From the NCBI GenBank assembly GCA_001801515.1, contig MGXX01000023.1:21812-76229 (forward strand): a DNA stretch of 54,418 nucleotides, written 5' to 3'. A model generated the notes under the pieces. That model did no database searches. It saw only the letters and a program-made list of their open reading frames with translations, and was not told the origin of the DNA. This document shows, piece by piece, positions 9,674 to 18,626 of the stretch. The translations under genes and the position numbers were made by a program. The stretch's first letter is position 1. Each line of letters starts with the position of its first letter. Origin of the DNA: Gammaproteobacteria bacterium RIFCSPHIGHO2_12_FULL_38_11. Its GTDB lineage: Bacteria; Pseudomonadota; Gammaproteobacteria; Coxiellales; Coxiellaceae.

Positions 9674-10974
9674 GATACCATCTTATCCCATTGCTCAAAC
9701 AAATAAAACGGCACATTCAAAATGCCACGGTCGCGTTTTAAATTCATAGGCGAACATCGAATTGATATCACAGGTTTGTATTTATCCGCATAAACCAATA
9801 AACTTTTTTTTCGGGATGATTCACCTGATTTCACTTCAACAGGATAAATATTATCATCATTTTGGATAATAAAATCTAACTCTGCTTTTCCTTCGCTGCT
9901 CCAATAATACAATTCCTGATTTTTAATCGACAGCATTTGCGCAACACTGTTTTCCGCAATAGATCCACGAAACTCTTGAAATAACACATCACCATGAATA
10001 ACTGTCTTTGCCGATAAATTAGTCATCGCACCCAGCAAGCCGACATCCAATAGATATATTTTAAAAAAATTAAAGTGCATATATGCTTTTAATGGGATTT
10101 TTGGTGTTGAAATATTAAATACTTTATAAATTAATCCTGCTTCAAACAACCACTGAATTGCCATTTCAAATTCCTTTACGCGCGCACCTTTTCGAACAAC
10201 CGAATAAATAAATTTTTTATTTTCTTTCGCTAATTGGCTTGGAATAGACTGCCATACTTGATTAATACGCATAATTTGATCTGCTGGTGCATGTTTTGAA
10301 AAATCCAACTGATAACCATTTAATATTTTTTTCTGAATTTCTCGTGCTCTATTTAAATCTTGAAATTCGATATAATCTGCCATCGCTTCCGGCATACCAC
10401 CTACATAAGAATAAATTTTAAAATACCGCATCAATTTATCATGTAGAATTTCTGGAAGAGGTTCAATTTTTTTTATTTCACTCATGTAATTTTTTAATTG
10501 TGTTTCATTTAACGCATCCAAAAATTCTGAAAAACTGAATGGGTATAAATGCAAAAAATCTACTTTGCCAACGGGAAACCCTCTTGTATGCGATAGCTTT
10601 ACACCCAACAAGGAACCCGCAGCACAAATATGATAATCACTTGCTTTTTCACAGAAATATTTCAGGCTATTTAATGCATTTGGACATTCTTGCACTTCAT
10701 CAAAAATAATTAATGTCTTGTGTGGGAGAATTTTTACATTTTTTTCAATTGATAACACCTTAATGATATTGTGCGGATCAAGACTCTTTGAAAACAGGGA
10801 GTCTAGGGTCGGCATGTCTTCAAAATTTAGGTACACATAATTCAAATATTCTAGCTGCCCAAATACATGCAAAACGTGAGTTTTGCCCACTTGACGTGCC
10901 CCCATCAGCAATAATGGTTTGCGCTTTGGGTTTGTTTTCCATTTCTTTAATGAATTCAATATATTACGATTCAA
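9670..10974 (-). CDS. AAA ATPase, AAA_14/DUF4143 type, inserted between gspE and gspF
   Basis: The protein has 434 residues. It carries Walker A GARQVGKT at residues 25-32, Walker B LIIFDEVQ near 88-95, an AGSLLGVKL sensor segment, and a C-terminal nuclease-like signature ELDFII followed by VEVKSG. This is the complete AAA_14 plus DUF4143 layout, of unknown function. It starts at TTG with AGGGG about eleven bases upstream. The stop overlaps the gspF start by four bases, so gspF translation may depend on it. Upstream lies a 32-base tandem repeat. It is not part of any known type II secretion apparatus; I infer that a mobile gene has been captured by the operon. Confidence 0.9.
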   Translation of the reverse strand: MNRNILNSLKKWKTNPKRKPLLLMGARQVGKTHVLHVFGQLEYLNYVYLNFEDMPTLDSLFSKSLDPHNIIKVLSIEKNVKILPHKTLIIFDEVQECPNALNSLKYFCEKASDYHICAAGSLLGVKLSHTRGFPVGKVDFLHLYPFSFSEFLDALNETQLKNYMSEIKKIEPLPEILHDKLMRYFKIYSYVGGMPEAMADYIEFQDLNRAREIQKKILNGYQLDFSKHAPADQIMRINQVWQSIPSQLAKENKKFIYSVVRKGARVKEFEMAIQWLFEAGLIYKVFNISTPKIPLKAYMHFNFFKIYLLDVGLLGAMTNLSAKTVIHGDVLFQEFRGSIAENSVAQMLSIKNQELYYWSSEGKAELDFIIQNDDNIYPVEVKSGESSRKKSLLVYADKYKPVISIRCSPMNLKRDRGILNVPFYLFEQWDKMVS

Positions 10975-11027
10975 CTTTATAACCCCTGTACTATTTTTTA
11001 TAAAGAATAGGGCAGTGTAACATAAAT

Positions 11028-11111
11028 AGGTGCATAAAAGTGTGGTATTTTACGTTTTTAGGTTCCTAAAAGTGTGGTTTTTTACGTTTTTAGGTTCATA
11101 AAAGTGTTGGT
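11028..11111. repeat. Tandem 32-base repeat, 2.6 copies, upstream of the inserted ATPase gene
   Basis: Units begin at 11028, 11060 and 11092 with AGGTKCMTAAAAGTGT; the first two continue through GGT, then TTTTACGTTTTT. The repeats occupy most of the 194-base gap between gspE (stop at 11169) and the TTG start at 10974. Their position suggests iteron-like operators for the ATPase gene, or a multi-site promoter. No similarity to the repeats at 251-298 or 53989-54067. Confidence 0.75.
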
Positions 11112-11168
11112 GCAAACGGCTTTAAGCACTCTAAATTAATATAAATACGATTAGTCTATATGTATAAT

Positions 11169-12674
11169 TCAAATATCTTCTGTTGTGACCCGCAACACTT
11201 CTTCAATCGTCGTCTCACCTTCACGAATTTTTCGAAATCCATCCTGTCTCATACTTTTACTGAATGTTCTCGCATGCTGTTCCATACCCGCTTCACTTTC
11301 ATTGGCATGAATCATTGCTTGCAGCTTGGTATCAACCGCAATGACTTCATAAATACCCGTGCGCCCATAAAATCCTGTATTGGCACAGCGTTCACATCCT
11401 TTTGGACGACAAATCCTAACAGGCTCACCACTTTTAATTTCAAGTAATTGTCGCGTGCGCTCATCTGCCATTTCAGCCTGCTTGCAATGCGAACACAACA
11501 CACGCACTAAACGCTGTGAAATAAGGCCAATAATCGTTGATGACAATAAAAACGGTTCCGCTCCCATATCACGCAAACGCGTAATTGCACCAATCGCGCT
11601 ATTTGTATGTAAGGTAGATAACATTAAATGTCCTGTTAAACTCGATTGAATCGCCATTTCAACTGTTTCCCTATCTCGAATTTCACCAACCATCACAATG
11701 TCAGGGTCTTGCCGCAAAATAGCGCGTAATCCCCTGGCAAATGTCATGCCAATTTTCGGATTCACTTGCGTTTGCCCAATCCCTGTTAAGTAATATTCAA
11801 TGGGGTCTTCAATCGTTAAAATATTGCGTGTTGCATCATTCAATGTATTTAACATCGCATATAACGTTGTTGTTTTTCCAGACCCGGTTGGTCCTGTCAC
11901 TAATAAGATGCCATGCGGCGCAGCAATTAAATTTTTAACAACTGGCAATATATCATTCGGCATTCCTAAACGCATTAAATCCAAGGGCGCAGCTTCTTTA
12001 TCCAGTAAGCGCAACACAATTCGCTCGCCGTGATGTGCAGGAATGGTTGATACCCTGACATCGACCGCACGTCCTGCAATGCGCAATGAAATACGTCCAT
12101 CTTGCGGCAAGCGTTTTTCTGCAATATCCAGCTTTGCCATAATTTTCACACGTGAAATTAACAAAGGTGCTAATCCACGTGGCGGCTCTAACACTTCACG
12201 TAACAATCCGTCAATTCGAAATCGAATAACCAAACGATCATCAAATGTTTCAAAATGAATATCGGATGCCGACTGTTTAATTGCCTGCGTTAATATCGCA
12301 TTAATTAAACGAATCACCGGCGCATCATCTTCTGTTTCTAATAAATCCGCTGTTTTTGGCAAGGTTGACATCATTTTTTGCAAATCAAAATCTTCTTCAA
12401 TATCTGTCATTGCTGCCATCGCAGAGTGCGTGGTTGTTTCATACGCCTTCGATAATAATTTTTCAAAATCGGCCTGCAAAATAGGCTGTAATTTCAGAGG
12501 TTTTTGAAAGTAACGGCGCAACTCAATTAATATGTCTGGATTAATGGTAGGCAAATAACAAATAGAAACTGAATCAGCCGTTTCTGATTGCAAAAAAACA
12601 CCGTTTCGCTTTGCAAAATGAAATGAAAGACGGCGTTTAATGGGTTGTTCTGTTAACAAATTATAGTCTCTCAT
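11169..12674 (-). CDS. gspE: Type II secretion ATPase GspE
   Basis: GspE is the cytoplasmic hexameric ATPase that powers type II secretion. This 501-residue protein has an N-terminal domain to about residue 110 and the N2 segment ASDIHFETFDDRLVIRFRID. Walker A GPTGSGKTTT is at 261-270, Walker B-like DPDIVMVGEIRD near 323-334, and HLMLSTLHTN follows. A tetracysteine zinc motif has CSHC paired with CERC. All catalytic motifs are intact. It follows gspD with an 80-base gap and was presumably followed by gspF before the ATPase entered. The start at 12674 gives MRDYNLL; an internal start is possible, as no clear Shine-Dalgarno is visible. Confidence 0.95.
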   Translation of the reverse strand: MRDYNLLTEQPIKRRLSFHFAKRNGVFLQSETADSVSICYLPTINPDILIELRRYFQKPLKLQPILQADFEKLLSKAYETTTHSAMAAMTDIEEDFDLQKMMSTLPKTADLLETEDDAPVIRLINAILTQAIKQSASDIHFETFDDRLVIRFRIDGLLREVLEPPRGLAPLLISRVKIMAKLDIAEKRLPQDGRISLRIAGRAVDVRVSTIPAHHGERIVLRLLDKEAAPLDLMRLGMPNDILPVVKNLIAAPHGILLVTGPTGSGKTTTLYAMLNTLNDATRNILTIEDPIEYYLTGIGQTQVNPKIGMTFARGLRAILRQDPDIVMVGEIRDRETVEMAIQSSLTGHLMLSTLHTNSAIGAITRLRDMGAEPFLLSSTIIGLISQRLVRVLCSHCKQAEMADERTRQLLEIKSGEPVRICRPKGCERCANTGFYGRTGIYEVIAVDTKLQAMIHANESEAGMEQHARTFSKSMRQDGFRKIREGETTIEEVLRVTTEDI

Positions 12675-12755
12675 AATTTACTGCTTCATTTAAATAAAAT
12701 AAATGATTATGGATATGCGTAGCTAAAGCATATTCATAATCTGCGAGTAATACAA

Positions 12756-14819
12756 TCACTGACCACTTGGCGCTGGCAAGCGCACAGGCATCGCCGGCAT
12801 GGGTCTGGGTAAAATCACCGCACTTTCACCCAACGCTGGCAACAACGGCATCGCATCCGTTGATAAACGCTTTCCTGTTTGCATTTCAATTTGCTGATGA
12901 CGAACATACGCATAACGATTCATCGTTTGCTTATGTTCAAGATGCTTAGACATGATAATCGGACGAATAAAAACCATTAAACTTTTTTTATCCATCGTAG
13001 TTGTATCGTATCGGAATAAACGACCAATCAAAGGCAAATCACCTAAAATAGGCAGTTTTTGCGTTGTTTTTTCTTGCTCATTACTAATTAAGCCCCCCAA
13101 CACTAAAATATTACCGCTATGCACCAACACCGATGTTTTTATTTTTGTCGTATTAATCACAGGATTATCTTGGGTTGTTTGTGCTGCAGTCGTGCTTGTT
13201 GCAAGACTATTATCTTCTTGTAATAATTCCAAACGAATCATTCTATCTGGGCTCACGTGTGGCACCACATCCAAACTCAAGGCTACATCTTCACGCTGAA
13301 TCGTATTAAAAGGTGTCACTACATTTTGATCTGGATTGCCCGTGGTTGTCGCCGACGCACCTTGATACGAACGATTTGGAACACCAATATTTTGGCCATC
13401 CAAAATCGTCGCTTTCTGATTATCCAATACAACAACTGAAGGCGTCGACAAAATATCAGAAGAACCATCGCTTTTTAATGCTTGTAATAACGATAATAAA
13501 TTGCCATCCGGCAAAAAACCAAAACTGTGATTGGCATTCATTGCAAAGGCATCAGGGCTGGCTACTGCCGCTGCAGTACTTATCGTTGCCGCTGTTGCAC
13601 CCGCTGTTGTCGCTGCTGCCACTGCCGATGCAGCAGAAGCCGCATTAGACGTTCCCCAAATAATGCCCAACTGATTTAATAAATTTTCATCCATATTAAC
13701 AATAATAGCTTCAACCAATACTTCACGTGGCCGCGAATCTAGCCGGTAAATCACATTAGCCAAGCTATTTAACATCGCTTTTGGTGCGTGCATAATAATC
13801 GCATTGGTCGTATTTTCCGCTTGAATAGAAACATTACTTTCATCCGCTGACATATCTGTTTTTTTTCCACCCGGTGATTGTGCTTGAGATGCTGCCATAC
13901 CTTCCGCAATTTTTGTAAGAATCGGCGCTAATTTTTTTGCAGATAAATAATTTAGCGGAATAACTTTAGTATCATCTCCTCCCGATCCTTTTTGATCAAG
14001 CTTATTAATTAAATTGCGCATCACTAATTGATTCGCTAAATTCGCGCTAATTAAAATACTATTATTTTCTTCATCAGGTGCTAAGGTTGCATTATTCGCA
14101 CTACCTTGCGCAGCATTTCCACTTTGCAAAGCTCGAATAACCGAAACCATTTTTTCAGCACTTGCATAACGTAAATGCACAACAGAAATTTGATTGGTAT
14201 TGCTTGAATCCATTTGATGAACAACACTCACCAAGCGCGCAATATTCGATGCAGTTCCTGCTAAAATTAATGCGTTAGAAGGCAGATAAGCTGTTACGCT
14301 GCCTGATTGCGACATTAAAGGCCGCAAAACAGGCACCAATTCCGTTGCAGAAACATGATTCACTGGTACAACACGCACAACAATTTCATCGCCAAATCCC
14401 GGTTTCGCGTTCGTGGCGACATCGCGCGATAAAGCATTACCATCCATCGACGGGACAATTTTAATGACACTACCCGATGGAATAGCAACATACTGCAGCA
14501 ACTGCAACATTGATAAAAAAACTTGATATAACTCATCTGGCGTCATGGGGTTTTGTGAAACCAAGGTAATTTTGCCATGCACACGCGGATCAATAATAAA
14601 ATTTTTACCCGTTAAAACAGAAATAGTTTGAATAACGGCGCGAATATCAGCATTTTTTAAATTCCAAATTTGAGCATCAGAAGCAGTCGTGCTACTTGCA
14701 ACAGAAGAAACTGGGATAATAGGCGAAATAGCCAAGCTCTGTGTCACCAACACAACCAGAAGACATAAAACACAGCGAAGCAATCGCTTTTGGTGCATGA
14801 GAGATACCCTAGCAGTCAT
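12756..14819 (-). CDS. gspD: Type II secretion outer-membrane secretin GspD
   Basis: GspD forms the outer-membrane channel of type II secretion. The 687-residue protein opens with a signal peptide (basic MHQKRLLR, hydrophobic core, cleavage near SLA). It then has N0 (ADIRAVIQTISVLTGKNFIIDP), three N1-N3 repeats with YLPSNALILAGT-type segments, and a C-terminal secretin domain containing EVLVEAIIVNMDENLLNQLGI split by an Ala/Thr-rich loop. LSTPSVVVLDNQKATILDGQ and VLGGLISNEQ complete the domain. Two starts are possible, ATG at 14819 or ATG at 14798; the second places the signal peptide more conventionally. No gspC is adjacent. Confidence 0.93.
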   Translation of the reverse strand: MTARVSLMHQKRLLRCVLCLLVVLVTQSLAISPIIPVSSVASSTTASDAQIWNLKNADIRAVIQTISVLTGKNFIIDPRVHGKITLVSQNPMTPDELYQVFLSMLQLLQYVAIPSGSVIKIVPSMDGNALSRDVATNAKPGFGDEIVVRVVPVNHVSATELVPVLRPLMSQSGSVTAYLPSNALILAGTASNIARLVSVVHQMDSSNTNQISVVHLRYASAEKMVSVIRALQSGNAAQGSANNATLAPDEENNSILISANLANQLVMRNLINKLDQKGSGGDDTKVIPLNYLSAKKLAPILTKIAEGMAASQAQSPGGKKTDMSADESNVSIQAENTTNAIIMHAPKAMLNSLANVIYRLDSRPREVLVEAIIVNMDENLLNQLGIIWGTSNAASAASAVAAATTAGATAATISTAAAVASPDAFAMNANHSFGFLPDGNLLSLLQALKSDGSSDILSTPSVVVLDNQKATILDGQNIGVPNRSYQGASATTTGNPDQNVVTPFNTIQREDVALSLDVVPHVSPDRMIRLELLQEDNSLATSTTAAQTTQDNPVINTTKIKTSVLVHSGNILVLGGLISNEQEKTTQKLPILGDLPLIGRLFRYDTTTMDKKSLMVFIRPIIMSKHLEHKQTMNRYAYVRHQQIEMQTGKRLSTDAMPLLPALGESAVILPRPMPAMPVRLPAPSGQ

Positions 14820-14859
14820 TCTCGCGAAGTAGAGAATCTTTAGATTTAAAAGCCGTACT

Positions 14860-15561
14860 TTACCACGCTCTTTCAGAACTTGTCTTGAAAATTAATTTCG
14901 ACACAACTTTAACAATTTCCCAGGTATCTCTCCTAGGACGATAATAACTCACGCGCGCATGCGTTGGATAACAAGATTGAATGTTTACATAATCAACCGC
15001 GAACCCAGCACGCGCGGCCGCAACCAATATTTCCGTTTCAAAAGCAAAACAACCGGCTGTATTGGGACGTGTAGAATAACACTTTAAAAAAGAAACGGGG
15101 TAATAACGATAGCCAGATTGCGTATCAATTAAGCGCTTTCTTGCCGCACATGAAATAAAAAAATCCGCAATTTTATTCGCCAATAATCGCATTTTGGGTG
15201 CACGTTTAGTATGAATGCGACGCGCTCCAATAATTAATGCATCAGGATGTTGTGCAATTTTTTCAAAAAATTTAGGTAAGTCATCAGCATCATGCTGGCC
15301 ATCTGCATCCAACGTAATCACCCCCTGATATTTTTTTTCAATTGCCACATAAAACCCTTTCAACAAAGTCAAGCCTTTGCCTTCATTTTTGGCATTTGAT
15401 ATAACAATGGCGGCTGTTTTTTTTAAAATTGCAAGCGTATTATCTGTTGAACCATCATCAACAACCAACACTTGCGAAGAGTATTGCAAACAACGATCGA
15501 CAATTGACGCGATCGTTGTTTCTTCGTTATAGGCAGGAATTAAAATTAAGTGTTCTTCCAT
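14860..15561 (-). CDS. Family 2 glycosyltransferase, dolichyl-phosphate mannose synthase-like
   Basis: The 233-residue protein has a GT-A fold signature: LIPAYNEETTIASIV at the N terminus, VVDDGSTDNT, and the metal-binding LDADGQHD near residues 82-89. It also has the RRIHTKRAPKMR and DTQSGYRYYP segments of the DPM1/DPG synthase-like group. There is no membrane segment, so it is likely a soluble or peripheral transferase moving a sugar to a polyprenyl phosphate or lipid. It sits ten bases from the aldolase gene and on the same strand, so cotranscription is likely. The acceptor and sugar cannot be read from the sequence. Confidence 0.85.
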   Translation of the reverse strand: MEEHLILIPAYNEETTIASIVDRCLQYSSQVLVVDDGSTDNTLAILKKTAAIVISNAKNEGKGLTLLKGFYVAIEKKYQGVITLDADGQHDADDLPKFFEKIAQHPDALIIGARRIHTKRAPKMRLLANKIADFFISCAARKRLIDTQSGYRYYPVSFLKCYSTRPNTAGCFAFETEILVAAARAGFAVDYVNIQSCYPTHARVSYYRPRRDTWEIVKVVSKLIFKTSSERAW

Positions 15562-15570
15562 GAATGTTTT

Positions 15571-16584
15571 TTATTCCATTTCATTTTTATATTGCCCCAA
15601 TGTTGCCAAATGATTTAATTTCGCACGTTTCAAAAAAACATCTTGCGCTGTTTTCACATTTTCTTTTTTGCCACGCCACGCGTCCATACACGGTTCTTGT
15701 AATGCCCTTGCATATGAAAAACTTAAATGCCACGGTAAATTGCCAGTGGCATTCATTGCTTGCAAATGTTGCGTTGCTTGCACGGGTGTTTGTCCACCCG
15801 ACAAGAAATTAATGGATGGAACCGCTGCAGGAACAGCCCGTTTTAATACACGCAATGTTGCTTCTGAAACTTGCGCAACAGTCGATTGGTTTTTAGATTT
15901 TTTGCCTGAAATAACCATGCTAGGTTTTAAAATAATATATTCTAAAATCACACCATATTTACGCATTGCTTTAAAAACTTTATGTAATGCTTTTTCAGCC
16001 ACTTTTTCGCATTGCTCGATAGTGTGATCACCATCAATTAAAATTTCGGGTTCAACAATGGGAACAATACCATTGTCTTGACACAATTGTGCGTAACGCG
16101 CTAAACCAATGGCATTAAATGATTTCACAATTTTGCACGGTGTTTTTTCACCAACTTGATACACTGCACGCCATTTTGCAAATCGTGCACCTTGCGTTTT
16201 ATATTTTTGTAAACGTTCAGCTAAGCCATCTAAACCTTGTGTGACTTGTTCCGGATTGGTTGCGCTAACAGCAATTAATCCTTTATCGACTTTAATGCCA
16301 GGCACAATATGATTGTCTTGTAAAAATTTTGCAAAAGGCACGCCGCTTAATGTAGATTGATTTAATGTTTCTTCGAATAAAATCACACCACTGATATAAT
16401 CATTTAAATGGGGCGCTGTTAGTAACAAATCACGGTAAGTTCGGCGCGTTTCCTCGGTTGATGAAACGCCAACGGATTCTAAACGTTTGGTGATCGTTGC
16501 AACGCTTTCATCTGCCGCCAACAATCCTTTTCCACGCGCGGTTAATTGCGCAATCGTTGCTTGTAATTCAGAAATGTTACTCAT
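15571..16584 (-). CDS. Class I fructose-bisphosphate aldolase
   Basis: It cleaves fructose 1,6-bisphosphate to dihydroxyacetone phosphate and glyceraldehyde 3-phosphate in glycolysis, and reverses this in gluconeogenesis. The 337-residue protein is of the vertebrate-like glycolytic family (PF00274). GKGLLAADES is at residues 18-27, RRTYRDLL near 47-54, FAKWRAV with Lys137, VEPEIL at 177-182, the Schiff-base lysine in IILKPSM (Lys220), and LSGGQ. The C-terminal tyrosine found in animal enzymes is absent; the tail ends LGQYKNEME. This Schiff-base enzyme needs no metal. A glycosyltransferase gene follows within ten bases. Confidence 0.93.
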   Translation of the reverse strand: MSNISELQATIAQLTARGKGLLAADESVATITKRLESVGVSSTEETRRTYRDLLLTAPHLNDYISGVILFEETLNQSTLSGVPFAKFLQDNHIVPGIKVDKGLIAVSATNPEQVTQGLDGLAERLQKYKTQGARFAKWRAVYQVGEKTPCKIVKSFNAIGLARYAQLCQDNGIVPIVEPEILIDGDHTIEQCEKVAEKALHKVFKAMRKYGVILEYIILKPSMVISGKKSKNQSTVAQVSEATLRVLKRAVPAAVPSINFLSGGQTPVQATQHLQAMNATGNLPWHLSFSYARALQEPCMDAWRGKKENVKTAQDVFLKRAKLNHLATLGQYKNEME

Positions 16585-16719
16585 GGTTAATCCTCATCAA
16601 AAATTGGTTTAGAAAGCATAACATAGATTAGCGCCGTGTCTAGACACTCATACTGTCACTTTTATTGATATCACCGTGAAAAATGGAGTGAATACATTAA
16701 TTTCGATTCAAATTGAATC

Positions 16720-17994
16720 TCATTTTACCATTAACAATTCATCCCAGCTTGTTGTGTATCTAAAACTACGTCGACTCGACTTTACTGTCCAGGTTTTTTC
16801 TGTCCCTTCTGATGCTAAAAACAGCGTTTGCGCACCCCATTTTTTATTAATCTCATCTAATACAGACATCATTTTTTGATTGTCTTCACTTTTATTTTGC
16901 GCAAATAAATCATTTTGTTGAATGTGATCAGGCATTAGATTCAACAATACAATACCCACTTTTTGATAATGGTAACCGCGCTTGAATAATTTTTTTAATA
17001 ATTTAATGGCGACAGCGGTTATCAGAACAGTATCATTACTCGGAAATAATAAAATTTCCTGATCACGCGCACTATAAAATTCATTTGCTTTGCCAAATCG
17101 ACTGGTTTGTAAATAAACACAAATAGCGTGTGCTTTTGTTTGTTGATTACGCGCTTTTTTGCATGCATTAGCAGCATAGCTGCTAATTGCTTCTAATAAA
17201 TCGCTTATTTCAGTCACTTTCTTTCCAAATGACCTCGAACAAATAATATTTTTTTTACTGTGCGTTTCTTCAAGTGAAACACAAGACATCCCTTTTAATT
17301 CCATCACGGTACGCTCAATCATGACGCTAAAATGTCTTTTTAAAAAAGCAACAGGTTGATCGCATAATTCAGTGGCTGTTTTAATATGCAATTGGTTTAA
17401 TTTTTCAGCAGATTGTTTTCCAACACCCCAAATATCTTTCACTGGAAAATAATTCAAAATAATGCTTCGCACATTTTGTAAACGCAAATCATAAACACCT
17501 ACTGCTGCATTTTTCTTTGCAATATTGGTTGCTGCTTTTGCCAGTGTTTTTGTAGGTGCTAATCCTATCGATACCGGAATGCCAACATTTTTAAAAAGTA
17601 TTTCTTTTATTTTTATTGCATAATTTACTGGATTTACATTTAAGCGATCTAACCGTAAAAACGCTTCATCAATAGAATAAATTTCCATATCAGGGCATAA
17701 CGCATGCAATGTTTTCATTACTCGATTAGAAATATCGCCATACAAGGCAAAATTAGACGATAAAGCGTTAACCTTATGCTGACGGCACAATTTTTCAATT
17801 TGAAAATAGGGTTGTGACATTTGAATACCCAGTGATTTTGCTTCATTGGAACGGGCAATAACGCACCCATCATTGCTGGATAAAATAATTAACGGTTTAT
17901 TATTTAATTTGGGATTAAAAATACGTTCGCATGACGCGTAAAAATTATTGCAGTCAACTAAGGCAAAGCAAATGTTAGAGTGCGTGGATAACAT
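16720..17994 (-). CDS. umuC: DNA polymerase V catalytic subunit UmuC
   Basis: UmuC is a Y-family translesion DNA polymerase. The 424-residue protein begins ALVDCNNFYASCERIF, which carries the first metal-binding Asp and the steric-gate region. It continues with SSNDGCVIARSNEAK, the catalytic YSIDEAF near residues 107-113, a helix-hairpin-helix DIWGVGKQSAEKL, and the UmuC-specific C-terminal domain (DUF4113) with YHYQKVGI. Its start overlaps the end of umuD by 20 bases, so the two are translated as a pair. Expression is probably controlled by the palindrome ahead of umuD. It appears complete. Confidence 0.95.
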   Translation of the reverse strand: MLSTHSNICFALVDCNNFYASCERIFNPKLNNKPLIILSSNDGCVIARSNEAKSLGIQMSQPYFQIEKLCRQHKVNALSSNFALYGDISNRVMKTLHALCPDMEIYSIDEAFLRLDRLNVNPVNYAIKIKEILFKNVGIPVSIGLAPTKTLAKAATNIAKKNAAVGVYDLRLQNVRSIILNYFPVKDIWGVGKQSAEKLNQLHIKTATELCDQPVAFLKRHFSVMIERTVMELKGMSCVSLEETHSKKNIICSRSFGKKVTEISDLLEAISSYAANACKKARNQQTKAHAICVYLQTSRFGKANEFYSARDQEILLFPSNDTVLITAVAIKLLKKLFKRGYHYQKVGIVLLNLMPDHIQQNDLFAQNKSEDNQKMMSVLDEINKKWGAQTLFLASEGTEKTWTVKSSRRSFRYTTSWDELLMVK

Positions 17995-18490
17995 AGGTTA
18001 CCACTCCCCAAATGGAAAAATCTTGTAATTCTTTAACAAGAATAGGTTTGAAATCTTTATTTTCAGGCATTAAAAATAACACATCATTTTTTATACTGAG
18101 TCGCTTAACCGTGAGCTCACCATCAACAACCGCAATAATAATTTTGCCGTTAACGGGGTTAATACTGCGATCAACAATTAAAATATCATTAGGGAAAATA
18201 CCTACCTCTTTCATCGATTCACCCTGTGCTCGGACAAAAAAGGTGCTTGCTGGACTTTTGATAAGATGCGAATTTAAATCGAGTTGCGCTTCAATATGAT
18301 CGTCTGCAGGCGATGGAAACCCGGCAGAGACTTTATTACTATACAGTGGCAATTGATGGCCATTGGTTTGCACGTAAGTAATGACACGATCCACCATATT
18401 GACCGGAACACGCATCACCTGTGTTGACGCTTGATATTTACCAGAGCCTTTTGGTCGCCCTGCCCCGCTACGTTTGCCGCCATGTTTCAT
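17975..18490 (-). CDS. umuD: UmuD-like self-cleaving subunit with a basic N-terminal extension
   Basis: UmuD is a LexA-family protein that cleaves itself after DNA damage to activate polymerase V. The 171-residue protein shows the cleavage site Ala56-Gly57 (KVSAGFPSP), the catalytic serine in QGESMKEVG (Ser92), and the catalytic lysine in ELTVKRL (Lys129). Residues 4-18 are glycine- and basic-rich (GGKRSGAGRPKGSG, AT-hook-like), followed by a possible short ribbon-helix-helix. This extension could bind DNA. In Acinetobacter an extended UmuD acts as a damage-regulated repressor; a similar role here is inferred from the extension and the palindrome eleven bases upstream. Confidence 0.92.
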   Translation of the reverse strand: MKHGGKRSGAGRPKGSGKYQASTQVMRVPVNMVDRVITYVQTNGHQLPLYSNKVSAGFPSPADDHIEAQLDLNSHLIKSPASTFFVRAQGESMKEVGIFPNDILIVDRSINPVNGKIIIAVVDGELTVKRLSIKNDVLFLMPENKDFKPILVKELQDFSIWGVVTYVIHAL

Positions 18491-18500
18491 ATCATGCTTC

Positions 18501-18523
18501 TTGAATTATGTTACATAATTCAA
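18501..18523. promoter_or_regulatory. Operator-like inverted repeat between umuD and the carbamoyltransferase gene
   Basis: The arms TTGAATTATG (18501-18510) and CATAATTCAA (18514-18523) are perfect reverse complements separated by TTA. Outer arms CATGCT (18493-18498) and AGCATG (18527-18532) extend the symmetry. It lies ten bases upstream of the umuD start in a divergent intergenic region. It differs from the E. coli LexA box (CTG-N10-CAG) but has the TTGAA/TTCAA ends reported for the UmuDAb-bound operators of Acinetobacter. Confidence 0.6.
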
Positions 18524-18626
18524 GATAGCATGCAGAAACACAAAAGAAAACTGAAAAAGTCAGTATCTGGCATTTACCCATCAAACCCATTAAGATACAC
18601 ATCAAATCAAGACAAAGAGAACTGAC

